From: Gymnopus androsaceus JB14
Taxonomy: Eukaryota > Basidiomycota > Agaricomycetes > Agaricales > Omphalotaceae
NCBI GenBank assembly: GCA_009733575.1
Contig: ML769834.1
Span: forward strand, 15,218-38,103
Length of the DNA: 22,886 nucleotides
Direction: 5' to 3'
Position numbers and translations under genes: made by a program. Under the pieces are notes generated by a model that saw only the letters and a program-made list of their open reading frames with translations, was not told the DNA's origin and made no database searches. Shown piece by piece: positions 10,151 to 17,540 of the stretch (its first letter is position 1; each line of letters begins with the position of its first letter).

Positions 10151-12280
10151 CTGTGGTGGCGAAAATTAACCGAACACGCAAAATGTCACCTTGTAACGGC
10201 CATAGCGGGGCGAATAGCACATATTAGAATTTGTGTTTGGGGGCAATATTGTAGCCCTTTCGAATCCGCAGATGGTCCACTTTTCATGTTTGAGAAATAT
10301 TTACAAATGGTAGAGTTATAGGTCAATATGTACAAAGCATCAAATTTTATGATGTAATTTTTGTGAATTTTGACTCTAATGAGCTTTTTTCAATGTGTTC
10401 CTAAGCTTTTCTTGTGATTATTTTTGTACAGGACTACTATTGGGACCATAACGCTTTTATATCATGGCTTAAACCCAGAAGGAACATGCCATATTAATGC
10501 ATCAATTGAGGATGTTTATTTTTACCTGAAATTACAATAGCAGATGGATGAGGGCAAATCATGGGAAGGTTTAGTGGGTGATTCTATAGTATTTTGAGTC
10601 CTAAAGTGATCCCAATTCACAGAATTAAATAATATAGGAAATTCATTGACTTATAGCTTAAGAAACTTCAAGTAGCAATTTTTCTGGGGTAATTTCAAAT
10701 TTAATGGCCTTAATTTGAATGTTTTTGAACCTTTTCTGCTGATGTTTTTTTCTGGTCACACTCTAGGGATGCATATACCTTCATAACACAAGTTGGGTCC
10801 ATGAATGAGGCCATTTTCCATGTCCAGAAACACAAATCTTCCACAATTATTTTCGAAAATCTGCCCTAAATAAAAATGTGAGCTTGTATTTAGCCTGTGG
10901 TGTCTGAATTCAAGCATTGAGGCTGTGATGGGGTTCTTTGATGCTGGAGGATATCTATGAATCATTTGGGATGGTACAGTCACTCTATGTACTGAAGACA
11001 AGAGGCAAGAAATTCTTAGTCCTTAGTTGGGCCATATTTCTGGGATAGTGGAGGCTTTTTGATCAGAACCAAGAATAGTATGATGAGGCCAATATGTATT
11101 ATGGAACTATATGCATCCCTAGAGTCTGGTCAGAAAAAAACATCAGCAGAAAAGGTTCAAAAACATTCAAATTAAGGCCATTAAATTTGAAATTACCCCA
11201 GAAAAATTGCTACTTGAAGTTTCATAAGCTATAATTCAATGAATTTCCTATATTATTTAATTCTGCGAATTGGGATCACTTTAGGACTCAAAATGCTATA
11301 GAATCACCCACTAAACCTTCCCATGATTTGCCCTCATCCATCTGCTATTGTAATTTCAGGTAAAAATAAACATCCTCAATTGATGCATCAATATGGCATG
11401 TTCCTTCTGGGTTTAAGCAATGATATAAAAGTGTTATGGTCCCAATAGTAGTCCTGTACAAAAATAATCGCAAGAAAAGCTTAGGAACACATTGAAAAAA
11501 GCTCATTAGAGTCAAAATTCACAAAAATTACATCATAAAATGTGATGCTTTGTACATATTGACCTATAACTCTACCATTTGTAAGTATTTCTCAAACGTG
11601 AAAAGTGGACCATCTGCGGATTCAAAAGGGCTACAATATTGCTCCCAAACACAAATTCTAATATGTGCTATTCACCCCGCTATGGCCGTTACAAGGTGAG
11701 ATTTTGCGTGTTCGTGTCAGCGACTAGTTCCCCACAACACGAGGTACCAGGCGTCACGACTTCCGACTTAGGTAAAGACAAGAACGATGAGGAAAAGAGA
11801 AGATGATATTGAGAACTAGGAGGTATTGACGAGATTGAAGCTAAGGACTATGCTACAGCTACAACTACTATATATACTAGTGTACAAGCCCTAGACCCAG
11901 AACCCTATGCCCTGTACATACTGTAACAGTGCATGAAACTATGAAGTACAACCGTATCGACGTCTGTAAGTAATAAATGATCGTACATGTGTATCTAGTA
12001 CCGAATGCAGCATCCTAGCATGAGGTGTGATCGAAGTGATCAAAGGATGATCGAATGATCAAGGCCTATGATCAAGGATCAAACGATCATACAAGATCGT
12101 ACATGTGTCCGATGAACTATAAAGAAATGAAACAACACAGCCACGCGCTTAAACGAGCGCGCGCTTAAGTAAGCGCCGAGATATACGAAGACAAATAGAG
12201 GAAACAGATAAGTAATAGTCCATGTGGCATGAGATAAGATAAAGTGTTTGTAACAGTTCGGTTAATTTTCACCGCCACAG
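10151..12280. mobile_element. Foldback element with arms of about 630 bp, interrupted by a solo LTR
   Basis: The ends read CTGTGGTGGCGAAAATTAAC and, reverse-complemented at right, CTGTGGCGGTGAAAATTAAC. TA lies at 10149-10150 and 12281-12282. The left arm runs to about 10776. The right arm runs from about 11108 to 11714 and continues at 12256-12280 after the LTR insertion. Arm identity is about 95 percent by eye, and the arms are separated by a spacer of about 330 bp. Without the LTR and one 5-bp duplication the element is 1584 bp. The spacer has an 81-codon minus-strand frame (10756-11001) with no recognisable motif. It is non-autonomous; the TA target suggests a Tc1/mariner-type helper. Confidence 0.85.
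11715..12255. mobile_element. Solo LTR, 541 bp
   Basis: The insert begins TGTCAGCGACTAG and ends TTTGTAACA (TG..CA termini). It is flanked on both sides by the 5-bp duplication GTTCG (11710-11714 and 12256-12260). Removing it with one GTTCG restores the terminal inverted repeat of the foldback element exactly. Inside are a TATATATAC box near 11870, an AATAAA at 11973-11978, a cluster of GATCAA/GATCG words (12028-12100) and GCGC-rich palindromic words near 12150. No internal retrotransposon genes remain, so it arose by LTR-LTR recombination. Copia or gypsy origin cannot be decided from the LTR alone. Confidence 0.9.
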
Positions 12281-14193
12281 TAGGTGGCCTAGGCTGCCTA
12301 AGTGACCTGGGGTCATCCTAGGCCCAGACCATTTTTCCTGATGTGGATGGGCCCTGAAATCCCTCCCAGAACCTGCAGCATCTCAAGGCTATGATAAAGT
12401 ATTTGGTCCCACCGGCGGAGCCAACAATGCTCCAGGCTACATGGTAAATCTTGCTCACTTTCAGCAGTTGGATTTCCCATTCTAATCCTTGTGCTCCCTC
12501 CCAGGGTTTCGCTTTCCTTAACCAGTACGATGTTGCTGCGTGTGCCACTCTTTGTGATACTCGTGGTGCCGACCCCGTAGGCGGAGCATGCCAATATTTC
12601 AACATCTAGAGGGCTCTTGTTGATGGAATCCCTACTAAGGGGGATAGGCTACTCGGCCACCTAAGGGTTGTCCGCCTGGCGCATGAGCTATATACTTATA
12701 TACAGTAAAATAGGACATCCTCAATGTAGAAAAGGGTCTTGCACACATTTTGAGCACAGTCCCAGGATTTTCCGACGTAAATTGAATTCACACTGAATAT
12801 TTTTCGGAGGCGGGTCCAAATCCGGCAAAGATAGGGATCCCGGCCATGCGTGAGAATTCGCGTTCAAGCTCATCGCTGTGCAAGATGTCAAGCTTGAAGA
12901 TGCAAGGTACATTGAATGTTATATATTCAGCTCATATCTACCCTTTGGAATACCAAAGTCTTTTAGAAACCATGAAATTTGGATCATTACTACATTTATC
13001 AGGAAAATTTCAACAACATCAAGCATCGAGGAATTTGTCATGCTCATGCACCCAAGACAGCAGTTTCAGATGCCTGCCCATACGAGTGATCAGTTCAAAG
13101 CTCCATATACTCCAGGTACACCAGAAAACGTACAGGAAATGGGATAGATATTGGTGAGAACATTTTTACCAGGTTCATTCTTGCGACTGAATCATGGAGA
13201 GACTCGTATCTCGAGCTCTACAAGCCAATGGAAGTAGGGTAGTCAATTTGGCAAGGCTTTGGAGAAAAATACATTGAAAACAAGGCAAAATGAGGGTTTT
13301 TATTGTTTTTGGCAGGAATCTTGTTGCGTTAGCACCAGCGATGACACAAAGTACAGCCAAAACCACTATGAAAGGATTAAATGAGATTTAGTCCTAATAT
13401 GAAGAGTGTTGAAAGCGCACCGTAACCGTTCCTTCGCTTCAAATGTTGGACATGACCCTAACTGCCATCATACCAACCAATTTCACGATCAACACTGAGT
13501 ACGGAAAAAAAATAGATAAAAGTGCAGCAATAGCGGCGAGCATATGAGTCTACCTTTCCAAAGGACCTCCCAAATTTTTATGGCGTTTGAGCGTTTCTTC
13601 ATTGAACGGCGAACCGAAACTTCCAGGACTGAGGAACTTGATTTTTGAGAAATCCTGTCAAAAGATCGCGGGGTGGAGTGCCTTAATTGAAGGGAGTGTG
13701 TTGCATAGAGGCTTTCATACATTGCTGAGAGTTATAGGACGAAGTGTACAGCTCCTTGGGCCAGAGAAATTCGGAATCATTGTGCTACAAGCTCATTACT
13801 CGAAAAAGTGCCTTAGAAAATCATGTTTTTCGGGTACATCCCGCCGGTATCCGACCGCCAGATTCTCACCGGAGCACCCGTTCGGCGCTATGACTTGTTT
13901 ACACGGCTGCACCGAAATTTGGTGATTTTGTAAGAATGTGAAACGTAGATTCTGTAAGATCGCAAATCCTAAGAATCTAGGATAATTTACTTAAAATTTT
14001 CAAGAATCACAAAGTTTTGCATTTTTTCAAGAGCCATCATGACTAAGCTCTCCAACTTTCAAGAATCTCGTCGATGCACTCTTCAGAAATTATCAAATTC
14101 GCATTCTTCAAGATCTTTACCTTCGTAAACCGCAGTATTTCGCGTGCAAGGCTGAGCAAGCCACTGAGAGTCACATGAAACTGCCCAGCTGAT

Positions 14194-14200
14194 TATAAAA
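14194..14200 (+). promoter_or_regulatory. TATA box inside the nested TIR element
   Basis: TATAAAA is followed by a TTCTTCGTTCCTCTCCACCA-type pyrimidine-rich leader, the usual layout of a fungal core promoter. It lies 174 bp upstream of the short frame at 14374 and within a transposon core, so it could drive a captured gene fragment. Confidence 0.4.
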
Positions 14201-14373
14201 GGTTCAAAAGGAAAGAAAAATTTTTTGCTTCTTCGTTCCTCTCCACCATCAAACCCAACTTCAGTCTTCAGATTCAAGTCTCAAAGTCCATTTCCGCTCA
14301 ATGCTTCAAGGTTTGACAAGACAACGTTCACTATACAATGCAACATCGTTAGTTCAAGCAGTCAAAGTACCCA

Positions 14374-14460
14374 ATGTACTCAACATTCATTGCCATCGCT
14401 GTTGCCGTTGTCGCCGTCAAAATTTTCCTCAAATTCGTTGCTGCTCTGTTATGCCCTTGA
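14374..14460 (+). CDS. 28-residue hydrophobic ORF in the nested element
   Basis: The frame encodes 28 residues starting MYSTFIAIAVAVVAVKIFLK and ending in Cys-Pro, then TGA. It looks like a secretion signal or a single membrane segment. A TATA box lies upstream and a CT-rich leader precedes it. It may be the first exon of a host secreted-protein gene captured by the transposon, or a stand-alone micropeptide. Frames in other phases overlap it and nothing shows that it is expressed. Confidence 0.3.
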   Translation: MYSTFIAIAVAVVAVKIFLKFVAALLCP

Positions 14461-14489
14461 TAGTCATAATTTTTTGTATTGTACAGTTT

Positions 14490-14508
14490 GTATGTATGTA
14501 TGTATGTA
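14490..14508. repeat. (TATG)n microsatellite
   Basis: A tract of about four and a half TATG units lies in the core of the nested TIR element. Confidence 0.8.
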
Positions 14509-15539
14509 GTTTGCGAGCAAATAAAAAATTCTTTTCCTTTCAAATTTTTTTTTTCCCAATGGTCTGAAATGAGGAGGAACGGGAGCGGAATACAAGCAAA
14601 ACGGAAGCGTGCTGGGCTTTTGCTGCGGGCAATGCGTGATGAGATATTTACAAGAGGATATAATAAATTCTTAAGATTTGTGGAAAAACTACTTCGGATT
14701 GATGACTTTTGTGAAATCTTGAGAGCACGGGCGCTCCTCTATCTTCGGAATCTCTTATTGAATGTCACTCGATTCTTAAGATCCAAAATCCCCAAGAATA
14801 TCTTGGGTTTCCGTGCAGCCGTGTAGTCCTTCATCAGACACTACTTTACAATATAGCAGCACCCTCAAGCTCATTGGAATACTATAGAAGACTGCAGGTA
14901 TTGAATGGCCGAGTACCAGGGGGTGGCCGAGTACCCCATCATCCACTTATTTACAGTACTATCTCGTCGCCGACGAATCCACTGCCGTCAACTATGGTCA
15001 AGGCGACTTTGTCGTTACCCAATCCCGAGGTTACGCCCGCCAGAATGCTATTTGACGGCAGCTTTGAGGGATACACATGTGACTCGGGTGCGGATGCCTG
15101 CTCCACTTACAGCTACGCCAACTGGGTGGGTACTTCTCCCTCCGGCGGAAACTTCGATGCATCGATCTTCGACGACGCAAAGTTCGCACACAGCGGGCGT
15201 TCCGTCGCGCTCCTGGGCTCGGCCACGAACGCTGACACTCTTTCGGGAACCCTCGCTCCAGCTTCCCCTATAACGACGGAGGCTGGTTTCAGCTACACCC
15301 TTCAATTTTTCTACTCCACCTCCTTCACTGATGAGGAAGCAGACGAAGCCGGTGCTAGTTTGGAGATTATCTGGAACGGAACCCCTGTGGACACCATTAC
15401 CCCGGGGTACCAATCCCAGTGGGTCGGATATCAGACGACTGTTGTTGCACAAGGAAACGATATCCTTCAGTTCGTTGGTAGTCCTGCTCCGGCGTTCGTG
15501 TGGATTGACGATGTATCACTGCTTCCACTTTCAATCTAA

Positions 15540-16597
15540 TCACTTCCACAACTTCATTATCCTTTGTATGTAAATTTGTAACACTGGCACTCGTTATTTA
15601 TCCGGGCTTAGTTTAGTAATAGTATTGGGTAATGGATAACTTATACTAAACCTCAACTAAACCTAAACTTGCAAGAACTGGTTGAACTGCGTCGAACCGA
15701 TGTATATGTACAATGAGTTTCAAACCAGATTCCGTCCAACCAAGTTGAGTCATTTCCAGTTGGAGTCGAGTCTGAGATTTGTGGGTGATGTCCTTACTAC
15801 TATAGCATATAGACAGATTCCCGGACGAGGGCAGGGATTTCTGCGAAATCAGAGCTGGCATTGACATCCGGAAGCCAACCGAACTCACAGGCTGAGTTGG
15901 ATGTAAAAAATTTGCCCACGACTGCTGCTTCAAAGAACCATGATGGAGGGGATTTAAAGGAGAAATAGAGAATGGACTGCATACGGGAGTATGTCATACG
16001 GCTTCGGAATCGGGAGGAGCCTGAGGTGAAGGGCAATATCAACCCTTGGAGCAGATTGAAAGAATGAGATGAGGATTTTGATTTTATGGAAGATCTACTG
16101 AAGATCTAATTGTTCTGGTGGTTGAACACGGAAATGTACAGAGGATTTTTTTTCTTTGAAGTATGTTATTTGTTTGTGTTAAGTGCTGATCTACTGAAAA
16201 CCAACTCAGGGATAGGTTGGACCACGAAACATCCGAGTCGGGAAGGGATGACCGCGACCGCGTCTTCCACTGACCCTCTTGTTTCAATTTTTACTTAGTA
16301 GGCGCCAACTTTTAGTCACTCCAAAAAGCACTGACCCTCTCGTTTCAAAGTTATCAATTCAAAACATGCTCCTGCCAGTGGCGATCCCGACCGGAGACTT
16401 CGAAAGTCCTATCGAAAGTCTTATACTAAAAGCAAACTGACTGGAGCGGCGGAGCTTCGTTGTTAGGATTCCGGGATTTAGCAACTTGGCGCTCTTCGAT
16501 ACTTAGATGCGACCAGGTTCTAGAAGATTGTACCGTGGCTCAGATAAACTTGTACTTGATTCACAAATCAGTCTGGATGGTTTCCTTGCCCGACGAG
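15540..16597. other. Intergenic DNA after the broken gene, no gene seen
   Basis: The 3' flank of the broken gene holds AAACCTCAACTAAACC-type short repeats (15645-15670) and no convincing coding frame. Two copies of CACTGACCCTCTYGTTTCAA occur about 60 bp apart (16268 and 16329). The longest minus-strand frame (15646-15933) has no recognised motif. Confidence 0.4.
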
Positions 16598-16608
16598 TAT
16601 ATATAAAA
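16598..16608 (+). promoter_or_regulatory. TATA box without an obvious gene
   Basis: TATATATAAAA is followed by a small hairpin (ACGCTTAGATAAAGCGT) and a pyrimidine-rich leader ending near 16680. The first ATG (16681) gives only 11 codons. The next frame (from 16731, starting MNNVRYVVMKIPSNFSNDSN) runs antisense into the 3' end of the KRE9-like gene. It may be the promoter of a lost gene or of a non-coding transcript converging on that gene. Confidence 0.35.
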
Positions 16609-16868
16609 CGCTTAGATAAAGCGTCGCCTCGTACTTAGTTACTTGCCTTTACTTGCTATTTTCGTTCCCTCTTCCGTGTATGAAACGTAATGAATTCGAG
16701 TGCAATGTCCTTTAGTTTCAAGTTTTAGTCATGAATAATGTCCGTTATGTGGTTATGAAAATCCCCTCCAACTTCTCCAACGATTCCAACATCGAGCAGT
16801 CCACCAAATTTAAACTATCGGTAAAGGCTCGGCTTCACCGCGTTCACGCCTATCCACAAGTAGATCCT

Positions 16869-17437
16869 TTAGGTAGCAACGATGGTGAACGAAGGGCTAA
16901 TGTTTCCAGAGTCGCCGAAAACTATGTGCATCACATATCATTTAGTGACTGTATTTCGGATGGTTCAGAAGGAGAGTACACTCACGAACGACCTGGTAAT
17001 CATTGCCAGGGGCGATATCGTCGGGGACAGTGACCGTGTAAAACCCATCGGCGGCAGCCAAGTTAAAAATGGGGCTCAAATCCTGGGCTGTAAACCCTCA
17101 GGCGATGAGCATCAGTACAAAGGAGGGAAGGAAACGGGATACGGACTCAAAAGTCCATCCACTGCGAGAACAACTTGTCCACCGTTTGATACGTCGGCGG
17201 GTTCGTTAGCGGTGCTCCTGCACAGAAGTATTATTAGTCCAACAATCCCTTCTCCGACCAGAAGTGTTCGTACCAAGTGACGTTGACAGTGGAGCCAACG
17301 ATCCATACGGTCTCCGCAGTAGGAGAAGTGATGGTCGGGTTCCAGACATCGAGAGCACTGCGACCCGCCGGTGCAGCGATGACGGAGACAGCAAAGTAGG
17401 CCAAAGCGCTAGCGAGGAGGGAAGTCGTGAATTTCAT
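16869..17437 (-). CDS. Secreted KRE9/KNH1-like cell-wall protein, four exons
   Basis: Translation starts at 17437. Exons are 17437-17274, 17217-17147, 17087-16986 and 16921-16869, with GT..AG introns of 56, 59 and 64 bp; phases agree at every junction and give 129 residues. Residues 1-22 or so are a signal peptide (MKFTTSLLASALAYFAVSVI, then Ala-Ala). The mature part has the hallmark of the KRE9/KNH1 N-terminal domain: Val-Trp-Asn-Pro then TITSPTAETVWIVGSTVNVT and Trp, followed later by FYTVTVPDDIAPGNDYQVVL and FGDSGNISPSFTIV. Proteins with this domain are secreted or GPI-anchored and are linked to beta-glucan and cell-wall assembly. This one ends straight after the domain, without the Ser/Thr-rich region and GPI signal of longer relatives, so a soluble secreted form is predicted. 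It appears intact. Confidence 0.88.
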
Positions 17438-17530
17438 ATCGTAGAGGTGTAAAGAGTATAGAAGAGAAGAAACGAAGAGATATCCAACGAGATGAACCTG
17501 TTGAATGGGGCATCATGGTCAAACATCTAG

Positions 17531-17540
17531 TCTTTTATAG
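17531..17540 (-). promoter_or_regulatory. TATA box of the KRE9/KNH1-like gene
   Basis: On the minus strand CTATAAAAGA lies about 95-100 bp before the ATG. The leader between them is CT-rich (TCGTTTCTTCTCTTCTATAC). The position fits a fungal core promoter. Confidence 0.65.

Larger units (their letters stand above)
9839..12343. mobile_element. Palindromic MITE whose centre holds further elements
   Basis: The arms are 9839-9901 and 12281-12343: 63 bp each, differing at one position (GGGCCCAGG versus GGGCCTAGG). Both start CATCAGGAAAAATGGTCTGG from the outside. TG lies directly outside each end (9837-9838 and 12344-12345). Deleting the element with one TG rejoins the host exon in frame (Ser-Ser-Gly-Trp-Ala), so these boundaries are well supported. 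If the central elements are removed as well, the arms meet at a single TA (GGCCACC-TA-GGTGGCC). The parent would then be an almost perfect palindrome of about 124 bp with no loop. It has no coding capacity and its superfamily is unknown; a 2-bp TG duplication is unusual. Confidence 0.85.
13902..14823. mobile_element. 922-bp TIR element nested in the 2.3-kb element
   Basis: The left end is CACGGCTGCACCGAAATTTG and the right end, reverse-complemented, is CACGGCTGCACGGAAACCCA. TA lies directly outside (13900-13901 and 14824-14825). Subterminal AAGAATC/GATTCTTAAG words recur on both flanks, as often seen at transposase-binding sites. The middle (about 14190-14510) is unlike the ends: it has a TATA box, a CT-rich leader, a short hydrophobic reading frame and a (TATG)n tract, suggesting captured host sequence. 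No transposase is visible. Confidence 0.8.
12638..14947. mobile_element. 2.3-kb TIR element in the secreted-protein gene
   Basis: The left end is AGGGGGATAGGCTACTCGGC. The right end, reverse-complemented, is AGTGGATGATGGGGTACTCG followed by GCCACC. TA lies outside (12636-12637 and 14948-14949). The TIR is imperfect in its first 12 bp and good over TACTCGGCCACC. The right end carries a second GGTACTCGGCCA copy 26 bp further in. Host coding sequence flanks it on both sides (Gly-Ile-Pro-Thr before, Tyr-Tyr-Leu-Val after), so the interval is certainly an insertion even if the exact ends are less sure. Internal open frames (12846-13157, 12878-13147, 13587-13925) have no recognised domain. Confidence 0.65.
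9073..15539 (+). pseudogene. Secreted basidiomycete protein gene, broken by two transposon nests, a stop and a frameshift
   Basis: Exon 1 (9073-9127) encodes a signal peptide (MFSLSHLLSFACLLISLA). Introns at 9128-9186 and 9607-9658 are in frame. Exon 3 stops making sense at 9838, where the first transposon nest begins, and resumes at 12346 (GWALKSLPEPAASQG). A third intron lies at 12444-12504, followed by GFAFLNQYDVAACATLCDTR and a TAG at 12607-12609 where Trp (TGG) would be expected before Arg-Ala-Leu-Val-Asp-Gly. The second nest begins at 12638. Coding sense resumes near 14950 (YYLVADESTAVNYGQGDF), probably after loss of a few bases, then shifts frame at about 15050. The final block (15051-15539) reads through to TAA. 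The first half has several Cys residues and NAPGYMGF-type motifs. The last 160 residues (WVGTSPSGGNFDASIF, ending FVWIDDVS) look like a beta-sandwich carbohydrate-binding-type domain. I believe similar proteins exist in other Agaricomycetes, but the function is unknown. Confidence 0.85.

Noticed and set aside
9670..10321. Leu/Gly-rich and Arg-rich frames over the CCTCCTAGG arms
   Set aside because: They run from host exon into transposon and are low-complexity products of the 9-bp tandem repeat.
10756..11001. 81-codon minus-strand frame in the foldback spacer
   Set aside because: No recognisable motif and no gene signals; length expected by chance in AT-rich DNA.
14874..15539. A separate 221-residue gene starting at 14874
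   Set aside because: Its first part lies in the transposon end and in the wrong frame of the host exon; the real host frame enters at about 14957 and shifts near 15050, so it is the 3' part of the broken gene.
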